Assembly: GCA_009692425.1 (NCBI GenBank) | Contig: SHZF01000013.1 | Span: 1-64,000 of the forward strand | Source: Myxococcales bacterium | GTDB lineage: Bacteria; Myxococcota_A; UBA9042 | Direction: 5' to 3' | DNA length: 64,000 nucleotides | In this document: piece by piece, positions 25,490 through 37,100 of the stretch | Layout of the letters: each line of letters begins with the position of its first letter | How positions within the stretch are numbered: position 1 is the stretch's first letter | The notes under the pieces: generated by a model | Database searches by the model: none | What the model was told of the DNA's origin: nothing | The model's input: the letters and a program-made list of their open reading frames with translations, nothing else | Translations under genes and position numbers: made by a program

Positions 25490-26961
25490 GGCGCACCTGG
25501 CGTGGGCAGCGTCGGGCCGGCAAGCACCCACGTGTCTTTCGAGCCGCCGCCTTGGGAGGAGTTGACCACCAGCGACCCCTTGCGCAGCGCAACGCGAGTC
25601 AGGCCGCCGGGCAGCACGTAGGCGTCTTGCGCGAACAGCACGTACGGGCGCAAATCGACGTGGCGACCCTCGATCGCGAGGCTGCCGTCGTCGCGGGCCA
25701 GCAGCGTCGGCACGCGCGACAGTTGGACCGTGGGCTGCGCGATGTAGTTGCGCGGGTTCGCCTGAATGCGCTGGGCAAAACCGGCGCGCTCGGCCGGGGT
25801 CGCGTGCGGTCCAATCAACATGCCGTAGCCGCCCGACTCGTTGGCGGCCTTCACGACGTACTGGTCCAGGTTGGCGAGCACCTGGGCGCGCTGCGTCGGC
25901 TCCCAGCAGACGAACGTCGGCACATTCGGCAGGATGGGCTCAGCCGAGAGGTAATAGCGAACGAGATCGGGCACGTAGGTGTAGATCACCTTGTCGTCGG
26001 CCACGCCGGTGCCGGGCGCGTTCGCCAACCCCACCTTGCCGCGCCGCCATGCGTCGAACAGGCCCGGCACGCCCAGCATCGAGTCAGACCGGAACGCCAG
26101 CGGGTCGAGGAAGTCGTCGTCGATGCGCCGGTACACCACGTCGACGCGCTGGAACCCGCTCGTCGTGCGCATGGTCACCACGTCGTCGCGCACCACGAGG
26201 TCGCGCCCCTCGACCAGCTCGATGCCCATCTGCTGGGCGAGGAAGGCGTGTTCGAAGTACGCGGAATTGTAGATGCCCGGTGTGAGCAGCACCACCGTCG
26301 GTGCCGTGCCGCCCGCCGGGGCCAGCCGTTCGAGCATCTCGCGCAGGCGGCTCGGGTAGGCGTCGACCGGGCGCACGCGGGTCTGTTCGAACACTTGGGG
26401 GAACGTCCGCTTCATCACGCGGCGATTCTCGAGCACGTAGCTGACGCCGGACGGGCAGCGCAGGTTGTCTTCGAGCACATAGAACGTGCCGTCGGCGCCG
26501 CGCACGAGGTCGGTTCCGGTGATGTGGCACCACGCCCCGAGCGGCGGGTCGAGGCCCTGGCACTGGGGGCGCAGGCCCTTGGACGTCTCGATGACGAATG
26601 CGGGCACGACGCCGTCGCGCACGCAGCGCCGCTCGTGGTAGACGTCGTCGATAAAGGCGTTGAGCGCCCGGATGCGCTGCTGCAGCCCCGCGTCGATGCG
26701 CGCCCAGTCCGCCGCCTCGACTACGCGCGGGATCAAGTCGAAGGGGAAGATGCGCTCCGTTCCGGCATCACTCCCGTACACGTTGAACGTGATTCCCATC
26801 GCCAGCAGGGCCTGTTCGGCGGCACGTTGGCGGCGCTGCAATTCTTCGGGCGGCAGGGCGGACAGGCGGCGCACCAGCAGTTCGCAGCCGAGCCGCGGCA
26901 CGCCGGGTGCCTCGAACATCTCGTCGTAGAAACCGGTCGGATCGTAGGAGTGCATCGCCAT
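25483..26961 (-). CDS. Circularly permuted type 2 ATP-grasp protein (COG2308)
   Basis: The 492-aa protein matches the circularly permuted ATP-grasp family: GITFNVYGSDAGTERIFPFDLIPR, a metal/ATP block LEDNLRCPSGVSYVLENR, TPGIYNSAYFEH, ANAPGTGVADDK, and YVVKAANESGGYGML. These enzymes are predicted to activate a carboxylate with ATP and ligate it to an amine, and have been proposed to make or modify peptides. It is the first gene of a trio with alpha-E (7-bp overlap) and transglutaminase. It lies 57 bp downstream of the 2291-aa lipoprotein gene stop, so read-through from there is possible. Confidence 0.9.
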   Translation of the reverse strand: MAMHSYDPTGFYDEMFEAPGVPRLGCELLVRRLSALPPEELQRRQRAAEQALLAMGITFNVYGSDAGTERIFPFDLIPRVVEAADWARIDAGLQQRIRALNAFIDDVYHERRCVRDGVVPAFVIETSKGLRPQCQGLDPPLGAWCHITGTDLVRGADGTFYVLEDNLRCPSGVSYVLENRRVMKRTFPQVFEQTRVRPVDAYPSRLREMLERLAPAGGTAPTVVLLTPGIYNSAYFEHAFLAQQMGIELVEGRDLVVRDDVVTMRTTSGFQRVDVVYRRIDDDFLDPLAFRSDSMLGVPGLFDAWRRGKVGLANAPGTGVADDKVIYTYVPDLVRYYLSAEPILPNVPTFVCWEPTQRAQVLANLDQYVVKAANESGGYGMLIGPHATPAERAGFAQRIQANPRNYIAQPTVQLSRVPTLLARDDGSLAIEGRHVDLRPYVLFAQDAYVLPGGLTRVALRKGSLVVNSSQGGGSKDTWVLAGPTLPTPGAPC

Positions 26962-27018
26962 CGCTTGGCGAAGCTACGGGGGCGAGGCCGTGGGGTCAAG
27001 CGCCTCGACCTACGCGGC

Positions 27019-30000
27019 CTACGGCGCTTCCGACACCAGCACGTTGTCGAGTGTCCACGTTGCCGCGCCCGCCATGATCGAGGCCGTGACCTGGAACGCG
27101 ACCACGACATCGGTCGAACCCGGCAGCGTCAACGCAAACGTCTGCTTGCTCGCGCCCTTCTGGATGTTCACGGTCGCCACGTCGATCCACGTCTTGCCCG
27201 TGTCGGGCGACAGCTTGATGTCGAGCGTCGACAGCGCGGGCACGAATGCGGGCAAGGTCGGGTTGTCGTAGCTGAAATCGAACGACAGCGTCGCCTTCTT
27301 CGTCGTGCCCACCACGATCGCCGGCGTCATCAAACGCGCTCCGACACTCGTGAAGTTCGGCAGGGAGGCATTCGCCTTTAATTGCGCGAACTTGCCTCCG
27401 CCGGGCGCGGACTGGCTCAGGGTCCAGTTCCAGTTCCCGAAGCCCGTCTGGGCGACCGACGACCAGCCGCCCTCGGTGAACGCGGCCTTGTACTTGTCGA
27501 ACGTCTCGGACCACGGCAGCACGGACCCGGTGTCGCACGCGTCGCCCTTGCCATTGCCGTTCGAGTCCTGCTGCGTCGGATTGCCTACCGTCGGGCAGTT
27601 GTCCTTGGCGTCGGGCACGCCGTCGCCGTCGTCGTCGCCGTCGCACAAGTTGCCGAGGCCGTCGGCATCCGTGTCGGTCTGGTCCGCAGCCTTCAGGTGC
27701 GGGCAGTTGTCGTTGGCATCGAGCACGCCGTCGCCATCGTCGTCCGCGTCGCAGGCATTGGCCTGGCCGTCGCCGTCCGAGTCCACGCTGGGCGCCTGCT
27801 GTGCGCCGATCGCGACCTGGTCGATGAACACGCCCAGCGTCGTGTTGGCGACCGAATCGAGCGATGTGAAGTGGATGCGCAACCGCACGACCTGGCCCGC
27901 AAAAGCCGACAGGTCGACCAGTTGGTTCGACCACTTGTTGTAGACCGTGCTCGTCCCCTTCTGCCAGACCTGCGCCCAGTTCGCGAAGCCGCCGGACTCC
28001 GTCGCCACATCGACCTTGATCTGGTCCCAAGTGCCGCCCTCAATGGCAAGGAAGTGCCAGAAACTCAACGTGCTCTTCACGCCGGCCGGCAGCACGGTCG
28101 GCGGCGAGTAGGCGGCCCCGGAGTTGACTCCGCCCGACTCGTAGTTCTTCGTCTTCGGATTGCCGTAATACAGTGCGCCCGGCTTCGTGTACGCCTCGAA
28201 GCCCGACCAGGCCTGCCAGCCGACGCCGTTGTTCGGCTTGTCGAACTTCCACCCCTGTGCCGTGCCGTCATCCCACTGCCACACGGCCACTGCGCCGTCG
28301 TCAGCCAGGCCGTTGCAGTTCTCGTCCTTGCCGTTGCACGGGATGTCGATCGCGTGCGGTGCGCCCGGGTCGGTCGGCGCGCAGTCGTTCGCGTTGGGAT
28401 AGCCGTCGCCGTCGATGTCGTCGTCGCACAGGTCGCCAAGCGCGTCGCCGTCCACGTTTTCCTGCTTCGGATTCTGCACCAGCGCGCAATTGTCGCAGGC
28501 GTCGCCGATCTTGTCCTTGTCGCTGTCGGTCTTGCCGTCGTCCGGCACCTTCGGGCACAGGTCGCAGGCGTCGCCAACCTTGTCTTTGTCCGCGTCGGCC
28601 TGATCCTCGTTCTTGAGCAGCGGGCAGTTGTCGCTCGGGTCGAGGATCGTGTCGTTGTCGTCGTCGGGGTCGCACGCGTCGCCCTGACCGTCGCCGTCCG
28701 CGTTCTCCTGGCCGGGATTGACGATCTGCGGGCAGTTGTCGAGCGAATTCGGCTTGCCGTCTCCGTCGAGGTCCGGGTCGCACGCGTCGCCGACCTTGTC
28801 CTTGTCGGTGTCGGCCTGGCCGGGGTTGGCGACGTCGGGGCAGTTGTCCTGCGGGTCGCAAATCGCGTCCTTGTCCTTGTCGGGGCAGCACGCCGGCGAC
28901 TTCGACGGCTCGTGTCCGCAGGTGCCCGTCAGGCAATAGTCGATCGTGCACTTGTCGCCGTCGCTGCACTCGCCGTCATCGACGCACTCGACGGGGTTGA
29001 CGCACTGGCCGCCGACGCACGAGAGCCCCGTCGCGCACGCGCCGCACGAGCCCTGGCAGCCGTCGGGGCCACACTTGTTGTTGCCGCACGTGGGCGTACA
29101 CGCCTTTTCGCAGTATCCGATCGCGTTGCACACCGTGCCGCCGGGGCACGCCCCGCACGAGCCGCCACAGCCGTCGCCGCCGCACGACTTGCCCTTGCAG
29201 TTCGGCGCGCATTCGCAGGTGCCCTTCGACGAACAGTACTGAGTTGGCGCGCACTTTCCGCACAGTTTGCCGCAGCCGTTGTCGCCGCACGGCTTGCCGG
29301 TGCAGTTCGGCACACACGGGCACGTGCCACAGTCTTGCGGGCAGTTCGCGCAGGTCTCGCCCAACGCCGCCTGGCACGAGAAGTTGCCGCACGACGGCAT
29401 CGCACAGCAGTCCTTGGCGCAGGTGGCGCAGGTCTCGCCCGCATCGCACGAACCGTTGCCGCACTGGATCGGGCACACACCGCAGTCCAGCGCGCACGTC
29501 GAACACGTCTCCGTCGGCTCGCACGCGGCGTTGCCACACACCGTCGGGCACGCCCCGCAGTCTTGCGCGCACGTCGCGCATGTCTCACCGCCGCCGGCGT
29601 TGCATACACTATCGCCGCAGGTCTTCGGCACGAACTGGCACTGGCCGTTCGCGTCGCAGGCAAAGCCGCCCGGGCATACGCCGCATGCACCGCCGCAGCC
29701 ATCTGCGCCGCATTTCTTGCCGATGCACTGGGGCACGCACGTGTTGCCGCAGCCCCCGCACTTGCCCTTGCACAGGTCGGCGCAGTTGGCGTCCCACCCG
29801 GTCGAGCAGCAGAACGGGTCCTGGTCGCACACGCACTTCTCGCACTTGCAGCCGCCGCAGCCGGGCAGGGGCGTGATCAGGCAGCCGTCGTTGGGCGGGC
29901 ACTTGCCGCAGTCCTTGCCGCAGTTGTTGCAGGTCTCGCCCTTGGTGTCTTCGCAGGCGCCGTCGCCGCACACCGGCAGGCACGAGCCGCAGTCCTTGCT

Positions 30001-33000
30001 GCACGACTTGCAGTTCTCACCCGACACCGCGCTGCACACGCCGTCGCCGCATTGGGGCGGGCACACGCCGCAGTCGACCGCGCAGGACGAGCACGACTCG
30101 CCGGCCTTGATGTCGCAACTCTTGTCGCCGCACACTGCGCACTTGCCGCAGTCCATGGGACACGACTTGCAGTCCTCGTTGAGCTGGCAATTGCCGTTGC
30201 CGCACTCGGTCGGGCACGGGCCGCAGTCGGGCGCACACATCGAACAGTTCTCGCCCGGCTCGCACAGCTTGTTGCCACATGTCGGCTTGCACGGGCCACA
30301 GTCGGCGCTGCACGACTGGCACGTCTCGCCAGGATCGCACTTCTTGTCGCCGCACGCGGGCGGGCAGCCGCCGCAATCCTGCTGGCACGACTTGCAGTCC
30401 TCGCCCGCTTCGCACTGGCCGTTGCCGCACGCGCCGGCGCACTTCTGGCCGCAGGTGCCGCACTCCGAGACGCACAGGTCGTCCCACCCGGAATCACAGC
30501 AGAAGCTGTCTTGGGCGCACACACACTTCTCGCACACGCAGCCGCCACAGCCCGGGCTCTGCGAAGCCGTGCAGCCGTCGGAGCAGGCGCCACAGTCCTT
30601 GCTGCACGTCTTGCACGACTCGCCGGTCCCGTTCGGCGCCACGCCATCGCACGCGCCGTCGCCGCACACCGGGCCGCACGCGCCGCAGTCGAACGCGCAG
30701 TTCTTGCACGTCTCGCCGCTGCCGTCGTTGTTCGTCTCGCACAGGCCGTCGCCGCACTTGGGCGGGCACTTGCCGCAGTCCTGCGCGCACGCCTGGCAGG
30801 TTTCGCCCGGGTCGCACTTCGCATCGCCGCACTTGGCGCACGCGCCGCAGTCCTTGCTGCACTTGGTGCAGTCTTCGCCCGTTTCGCAGTTGCCGTTGCC
30901 GCACACGGTCGGGCACGTCCCGCAGTCGCTTGCGCAGTTCTTACACGTCTCCGAAGGGTTGCACTTGCCGTTGCCGCACACGATCGGGCACACGCCGCAG
31001 TCGACCGCACACAGCGCGCACGACTCGCCCTGGTCGCACTTGCCGTTGCCGCACACGGTCGGACACGGCCCGCAGTCAACCGAGCAAGAGCCACACGACT
31101 CCAGCGGCGCCTGGCAGACACCGTCGCCGCACGCCACCGGACACGGCCCGCAGTCGCCGGGACAGGCCTGGCACGTCTCGTTCTGCTCGCACTTGCCGTT
31201 GCCGCACACGCCGCCGCACGGACCGCAGTCTAGCGGGCAGGTCGAACACGTCTCCTGCGCCGCGGCGGTGCACTTGCCGTCGCCACACTTCGGCTGCGGA
31301 CACACGGTCTTGTAGTCGGTGCAGCATTCGCCGAGTTGCATGCAGATGTCGTCGCAAAAGCAGCCCTGGCTCGCGCCACCGCACTTGCCCACGCACGACC
31401 CCGCGGAACACTTGCCGCAGTCGGCCTCGCACGAGCCGCACGTCTCGCCCTTGGTTGCGTCGCACACGCCGTCACCGCAGCCGGGACCGATCGGGCAGTC
31501 TTGCGGGCAGCTCACGGACGTCTCGCCGGCCTCGCACACGCCGTTGCCGCACACGACGGTCGGGCCGCAATCCTTCGGGCACGACGCCGCCGTTTCGCCA
31601 AGGTCGCACTTGCCATTGCCGCACACGGGCGGCGGAGGCGGGCCCACGCACGTCGTCAACGCGGCGCCGCACGCGGCCTGCAGGCAACCCTGGCACGCGG
31701 GACCATTCGGGTCTTGCGCACACGTGATGATGCACTTGGCGCTGCCACAGGACCCGTACGCACCCCAGCAACCGGCGCACGATGCGCTCAGACCCGTACT
31801 GGCCGCCATGCAGTCAGAGATGCAGCCTTGCGTGTTCTGCCCGGCGCCCCAGCACTTCTGCGCGCACGACATCAGCGTGGCGTTGAACTTCTGCGCCGCC
31901 GACGGGTCCGCCAACGAGGCGAGTATCTGCTGGTCCTGCGGCGACGCGCAGTTGCCGCCCGTCGACCCGCAGTCCTTGGCGCACGCCGCGGCCGTCTCGC
32001 CGGGCTCACATTTCCCGTTGCCGCATACGGCCGGGCACACGCCGCAGTCCGTCGGGCACGCGCCGCACGACTCGCCGTTGTTGAGTTCGCAGACGCCGTC
32101 GCCGCACTTCGCCGGGCACGCGCCGCAGTCCTTGGAACACGAACTGCAGGTTTCCGGCGGCACCCCCGACGTGTTGCCGACGCACTTGCCGTCGCCGCAC
32201 GAAGCCGGGCACGCGCCGCAGTCGGCCGCACACGTCGTGCAGTTCTCGCCGCCGGGCTCCTCGCAACTGCCGTTGCCGCATTTCGCCGGGCACGCGCCGC
32301 AGTCCTTGGCACACGTCGCGCACGTTTCGATGCCGTTGCACGCGCCGTCGCCGCACGCCACGGGGCAGTCGCCGCAGTCTTTCGGGCAACCCTTGCACGT
32401 CTCGCCGGGCTCGCACTTCGCGTTGCCGCAGTTCGCTGAGCACTGGCCGCAGTCGCCGGCACACGTCGAGCACGACTCGCCGAGCGCGATGTCGCACTTC
32501 TTGTCGCCGCACACGGCCTTGCACGTGCCGCAGTCCTTGGGGCAGTCGTCGCACGACTCGGCCAGGTCCGGCGCGCATACGCTGTCGCCGCAGAAGGGGC
32601 ACTGGCCGCAGTCCGCGCTGCACGACTTGCAGGTCTCGCCGCTGTTCTTGTCGCACACCGCGTCGCCGCATTTCGTGCACGTGCCGCAGTCGCCGGTGCA
32701 TGACAGGCAGGTCTCGCCCTTGGCCGGCTCGCACTTGCCGTCGCCACACGTTGCACCGCACTGGCCGCAGTCGATGTCGCATGTCTTGCACGACTCGCCG
32801 CCCTGGGAGTCGCACACCGCGTCGCCGCAGCCCTTGCACGAGCCACAATCCGCTGTGCACGCCTTGCAATCTTCGCCCACCTCCGACTGGCACTTCTTGT
32901 CGCCGCACCAGGCGCACGGCCCGCAGTCCTGGGCACACGCGCTGCACGTCTCGAGCTTGTCGCAAATGCCATCGCCACACGCTGCCGGGCACGCACCGCA

Positions 33001-33894
33001 GTCCTGGGCGCACGTCGAACACGACTCACCCTGGCTCGCGTCGCAGGTGCCATCGCCGCACGCCGCGCCGCACACAACCCCAAATTTCTTGCACAAACCC
33101 ACGCACGTCGCGTCCCACGCGTTGATGCAGCAGTTCGGGTCGACCGAGCACACCTTCGATTCGCAGGCGCAGCCGTTGCAGCCCTTGGAGTCCTTGGGCT
33201 CGCAGCCGTTGGGCAGGGTGCACTTGCCGCAATCGCTCGGGCACGTCTGGCACGACTCGCTGGCTGCACACTTGCCGTCGCCGCAGCCGGCGCCGCACGG
33301 GCCGCAGTCGCCCGGGCAAGACTTGCAGTCTTCGTTGGCCGCCGCGTTGCACTGGCCGTCACCGCAGCCGCCCGCCGTGACGCATGCGCCGTCCTGGCAC
33401 TTCGCGGGTGGCGCGCAGAGCTTGATTGTCGTGATGGCCGTCCCGTCGGCGCTGCACGCTGCGGAGTATGCCCCGAGGCAGAGCTTCACGCCCACGGGGC
33501 AGGGCACGGGGAAGCAATTCTGCAGCTTCTGGTCACATTTCTGGCCCTGAGGGCAGTCTTCGTCGAACTGGCAGCCGGGGAACGGGCCGAGCCGCCCGCC
33601 ACCATCGCCGACGCCGTCACCTGGCGAGACGCCGTCGCTGGTGGCGTCGTCCGGCGACCCGGCGTCGCTGAGCGTTGCGTCGCTGCCCCTGACATCGACC
33701 CTGGGATTCGAAAACCCCACGACCGGTTGATCGCCCGCGCTGCAAGCGACGCTGGTGGCCAGCAGGGCGAGAGCCAGGGCCCACATGCCCGCCCGCGCCG
33801 CCGGGCCTGCCGACTGCGCGCCGCCCTGCCGCGCGCGCCGCCCGCGCGTGTCGATGCCCACGAAACCAGAAACGTGACGGAAGCCGCTATCCAT
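27019..33894 (-). CDS. Giant mosaic Cys-rich lipoprotein (2291 aa) with SMB-like, TSP3 and jelly-roll modules
   Basis: The longest gene of the window. The N-terminus ends in a lipobox (ATSVACS). Most of residues 160-1690 are repeats of the type CGDGxCxxxETCxxCxxDCGxCP, different from the DDGNPCT type in the neighbours. Interspersed are CCxxxWDxxCVxxC blocks, a somatomedin-B-like unit ([18 protein letters not shown]), and CGxDGCGGxCGxC units. From about 1700 come thrombospondin type 3 repeats ([16 protein letters not shown]) that bind calcium, then two jelly-roll domains separated by more TSP3 repeats. All Cys-rich parts must fold outside the cytoplasm. A calcium-stiffened surface fibre or adhesin is inferred; no enzyme motif is visible. 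Confidence 0.85.
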   Translation of the reverse strand: MDSGFRHVSGFVGIDTRGRRARQGGAQSAGPAARAGMWALALALLATSVACSAGDQPVVGFSNPRVDVRGSDATLSDAGSPDDATSDGVSPGDGVGDGGGRLGPFPGCQFDEDCPQGQKCDQKLQNCFPVPCPVGVKLCLGAYSAACSADGTAITTIKLCAPPAKCQDGACVTAGGCGDGQCNAAANEDCKSCPGDCGPCGAGCGDGKCAASESCQTCPSDCGKCTLPNGCEPKDSKGCNGCACESKVCSVDPNCCINAWDATCVGLCKKFGVVCGAACGDGTCDASQGESCSTCAQDCGACPAACGDGICDKLETCSACAQDCGPCAWCGDKKCQSEVGEDCKACTADCGSCKGCGDAVCDSQGGESCKTCDIDCGQCGATCGDGKCEPAKGETCLSCTGDCGTCTKCGDAVCDKNSGETCKSCSADCGQCPFCGDSVCAPDLAESCDDCPKDCGTCKAVCGDKKCDIALGESCSTCAGDCGQCSANCGNAKCEPGETCKGCPKDCGDCPVACGDGACNGIETCATCAKDCGACPAKCGNGSCEEPGGENCTTCAADCGACPASCGDGKCVGNTSGVPPETCSSCSKDCGACPAKCGDGVCELNNGESCGACPTDCGVCPAVCGNGKCEPGETAAACAKDCGSTGGNCASPQDQQILASLADPSAAQKFNATLMSCAQKCWGAGQNTQGCISDCMAASTGLSASCAGCWGAYGSCGSAKCIITCAQDPNGPACQGCLQAACGAALTTCVGPPPPPVCGNGKCDLGETAASCPKDCGPTVVCGNGVCEAGETSVSCPQDCPIGPGCGDGVCDATKGETCGSCEADCGKCSAGSCVGKCGGASQGCFCDDICMQLGECCTDYKTVCPQPKCGDGKCTAAAQETCSTCPLDCGPCGGVCGNGKCEQNETCQACPGDCGPCPVACGDGVCQAPLESCGSCSVDCGPCPTVCGNGKCDQGESCALCAVDCGVCPIVCGNGKCNPSETCKNCASDCGTCPTVCGNGNCETGEDCTKCSKDCGACAKCGDAKCDPGETCQACAQDCGKCPPKCGDGLCETNNDGSGETCKNCAFDCGACGPVCGDGACDGVAPNGTGESCKTCSKDCGACSDGCTASQSPGCGGCVCEKCVCAQDSFCCDSGWDDLCVSECGTCGQKCAGACGNGQCEAGEDCKSCQQDCGGCPPACGDKKCDPGETCQSCSADCGPCKPTCGNKLCEPGENCSMCAPDCGPCPTECGNGNCQLNEDCKSCPMDCGKCAVCGDKSCDIKAGESCSSCAVDCGVCPPQCGDGVCSAVSGENCKSCSKDCGSCLPVCGDGACEDTKGETCNNCGKDCGKCPPNDGCLITPLPGCGGCKCEKCVCDQDPFCCSTGWDANCADLCKGKCGGCGNTCVPQCIGKKCGADGCGGACGVCPGGFACDANGQCQFVPKTCGDSVCNAGGGETCATCAQDCGACPTVCGNAACEPTETCSTCALDCGVCPIQCGNGSCDAGETCATCAKDCCAMPSCGNFSCQAALGETCANCPQDCGTCPCVPNCTGKPCGDNGCGKLCGKCAPTQYCSSKGTCECAPNCKGKSCGGDGCGGSCGACPGGTVCNAIGYCEKACTPTCGNNKCGPDGCQGSCGACATGLSCVGGQCVNPVECVDDGECSDGDKCTIDYCLTGTCGHEPSKSPACCPDKDKDAICDPQDNCPDVANPGQADTDKDKVGDACDPDLDGDGKPNSLDNCPQIVNPGQENADGDGQGDACDPDDDNDTILDPSDNCPLLKNEDQADADKDKVGDACDLCPKVPDDGKTDSDKDKIGDACDNCALVQNPKQENVDGDALGDLCDDDIDGDGYPNANDCAPTDPGAPHAIDIPCNGKDENCNGLADDGAVAVWQWDDGTAQGWKFDKPNNGVGWQAWSGFEAYTKPGALYYGNPKTKNYESGGVNSGAAYSPPTVLPAGVKSTLSFWHFLAIEGGTWDQIKVDVATESGGFANWAQVWQKGTSTVYNKWSNQLVDLSAFAGQVVRLRIHFTSLDSVANTTLGVFIDQVAIGAQQAPSVDSDGDGQANACDADDDGDGVLDANDNCPHLKAADQTDTDADGLGNLCDGDDDGDGVPDAKDNCPTVGNPTQQDSNGNGKGDACDTGSVLPWSETFDKYKAAFTEGGWSSVAQTGFGNWNWTLSQSAPGGGKFAQLKANASLPNFTSVGARLMTPAIVVGTTKKATLSFDFSYDNPTLPAFVPALSTLDIKLSPDTGKTWIDVATVNIQKGASKQTFALTLPGSTDVVVAFQVTASIMAGAATWTLDNVLVSEAP

Positions 33895-34109
33895 GGCATG
33901 ACCTTACAATCCGACGCGATCGGCACCCGGGGCGGGCGACCCACGAACAAGGGCCGACACCGCGACGAACGCGCGTCGCTGGCACGGTAGCAGATGCACT
34001 GGCTGGTGGGCTACCGGAAAGCGGCGGTGGGCAGCGCGACCCCACGCGTGCTGGCTTGCGTTTCGTCAAGTCCCGCAGTGTCGAGCGGCAACGCTGCGAC
34101 CCGCTACGC

Positions 34110-37100
34110 CTATTGGCAGCCCGTCAGCGGCACATGGACGCACGTCTTGTTGAACACATTGCACAGGTCGAACGTGCACTTGTTCTTGTCGTCGCAATCG
34201 ACGTCCCCCGCGCACGTCTGGTTCGGATTGCAACCCGGAATGGCCTGGAAGACGCACGCACCGTTCGACGGGTTGCAGTAATCGTTGGTGCACACGTTCT
34301 TGTCGTCACACTCGCCGTTCGTCTTGCACTGCGGATTCGGGTTGCAGTTCGGCAACGCCTGGTACACGCACACCTGGTTGAACGCGTTGCAGACTTCGAC
34401 CGTGCACGGGTTCTTGTCGTCGCAGTCCGCCTCGCCCTTGCAACCCGGCCCGCAGCCCGCAAGCTTTGCGAACGTACACGCACCCGTGGCGGTCTGGCAC
34501 GAGTCCTGCGTGCACGCGTTGCTGTCCTCACAGACCTTGGGCGCACCCGTGCACTTGCCGGCCGCGCACGCATCGGTGACGGTGCAGTTCTGGTTGTCGT
34601 TGCAGGGTGCCTGGTTGGGTGCGTAGACGCACTTGCCGTTGGCGCAGGAATCATTCGTGCACGGGTTGTTGTCGCTGCACTGCCCCGCCGGGCAGTTCAC
34701 GGTACAGCCGAGCACCGCCTGGAACGCGCACGACCCACTGTTCGGGTTGCACTGGTCCGTCGTGCACGGGTTGTTGTCGTTGCAGCCGACCGCGCTGCCC
34801 ACGCACTTGCCGGCGGCGCACTTGTCGGCGGTGGTGCAGGCGAGGCCGTCGCTGCAGGGCGCGTCGACGTTCTTGAAGCCGCACGCCCCCGTTGCCTTGT
34901 CGCAGGCCCCCTCGGTGCACGCGTTGTTGTCGTTGCAGGTCGTAACCTTGCCCGCACCGCACGCGCCCAAGCCGCACGTCTCGCCCACCGTGCACGCGTC
35001 GCCGTCGCTGCACGCTGTGCCTGCGAGCGGCACGACGCTGCAACTGCCGTTGACGCACGCGTCGGTCGTACACGGGTTCGTGTCGTCGCATGTCCCGTTC
35101 GCTGCGCACGCCTTGCCGCAACCGGGCGTCGCGACCGCTACGCACTTGCCACTCGCCTTGTCGCACGAGTCGACGGAACAGGGGTTGCCGTCGTTGCACA
35201 CTGCTGCCGCGCCCGCGCACTGGCCGGCCTTGCACGCATCGCTCACGCTGCACGGGTTCGCGTCGTCGCACGCGCCTCCATCGACGGCGATCGGGTGGAC
35301 GCAGGCCCCGTTGTTGCCGACCGGAGAGCACGCGTCGACCGTGCACGGGTTCTTGTCGTCGCAGAATTTCGGCAGCCCGACGCACGTGCCGGCCTTGCAT
35401 ACATCCTGCTCCGTGCACGGGTTGCCCGTCGCGCATTGGTTGCCGGTCAACGTACTGTGGGCACACTTGCCCTGCTGGCACACGTCTTGCGAGCACGCGT
35501 TGTTGTCGTTGCACTGTTGGTTTTGCGTGCAGTTCGTGCCGCAATTGGGCACTGGATTGAACTGGCACAGCCCCGTCGTCTGGTTGCACAGGTCGTCGGT
35601 GCACGCGTTCTGATCGCTGCAGGCCACCGCGACTCCTCCGCACTTGCCCGCCGCGCACGCATCACCCGTCGTGCACCCATTGGCATCGCTGCACGCCGCG
35701 CCCGTCGCCAGTTGAGTGAACGCGCACTTGCCCGACGCCTTGTCGCACACGTCGTTCGTGCAAGGATTCTGGTCGTCGCAAGCCACCGCCTTGCCCGGCT
35801 GGCACGCCGCCGCCTTGCACACGTCGCCGCTGGTACAGGCGTTGCCGTCGCTGCATTGCGCGCCTTCTTTCAACGTTGCGGCGCACTTGCCGGTCAGGCA
35901 GGTCTCAGTCGTGCACGGGTTCTTGTTGTCGCAATCCGTGTTGGCCTTGCACCCGCCGCCGCACCCGGCGATCGGCACGGCCGCGCACTTGCCGGTCGCC
36001 GGCTCACACGCATCGGCCGTGCACGGGTCGGCGTCATTGCACAGCACTGGAGTGCTGCCCACGCACACGCCGCCCTGGCACGCGTCGGTGATGGTGCAGG
36101 CGCTGCCATCGGTGCACGGCACGCCGCCGGGAGTCGGCAGGGCCACGCAGGCGCCCGAGGCCGAGTTGCACAAATCGTTCGTGCAGGGGTTCTTATCGTC
36201 GCACGATTTCGGGGCCGGCACGCACACGCCGTTCGTACACTGTTCCTTCTCCGTGCATGGGTTGCTGTCGACGCACGGCGCATCGACCACGGCATGCGTG
36301 CACTTGCCGCTCGTGCACGCGTCCGTGGTGCACGTGTTGCCGTCGTTGCATTGCTGGGCGGCGAAGCACGTCGCGTTGCAGTTGAACACCGGCTGGAAGA
36401 AGCAGAACCCCGTATTCGGGTTGCATACGTCGTTCGTGCACGCATTGGCGTCATCGCACGCCACGGACGTGCCCATGCACTTGCCAGACGTACACTTGTC
36501 ATTTGTCGAGCACAAGCTGCCGTCCGAGCAGTCGCCGCCGTCGGGCGCCGCGCTGACACTGCACAGGCCCGTCGTCGTGGCACACCCGTCGGCCGTGCAC
36601 ACGTTCCCGTCGTCGCAGCCCTTCGCCTTGCCGCCTTTGCAGACCCCCGCTGCACACGCCTCGCCGCTGGTGCACGCGTTGGCGTCGTCGCACGCGACCC
36701 CTTCTTGGAGCTTGGCCACGCACTTGCCGGCCTGGCAACTCTCGAGTGTGCAAAGGTTGCCGTCGGCGCAATCGCCGTCCCCGGTGCATTGGTCGCCGCA
36801 GCCCGCGATCGGTGCGCCTGCGCAGGCACCCGACTTCGGGTTGCAGGCGTCCGCCGTGCAGGGGTCCTTGTCGTCACACGGCACGGGGGCGCCACCCAGG
36901 CACGCACCGGCCTTGCAACCGTCCTGCAGCGAGCACGGGTTGCCGTCGTCGCAAGGCACGTTGTCAGCGCCTGGCGGAAAAATGCAGTTCCCCTTCTGCG
37001 GGTCGCACCCGTTCGATGTACACGGATTCTTGTCGTCACACGCCACCGACACGCCGACGCACTTGCTGGCGGCACAGGCGTCGGTCGTGCACGCGTTGCC

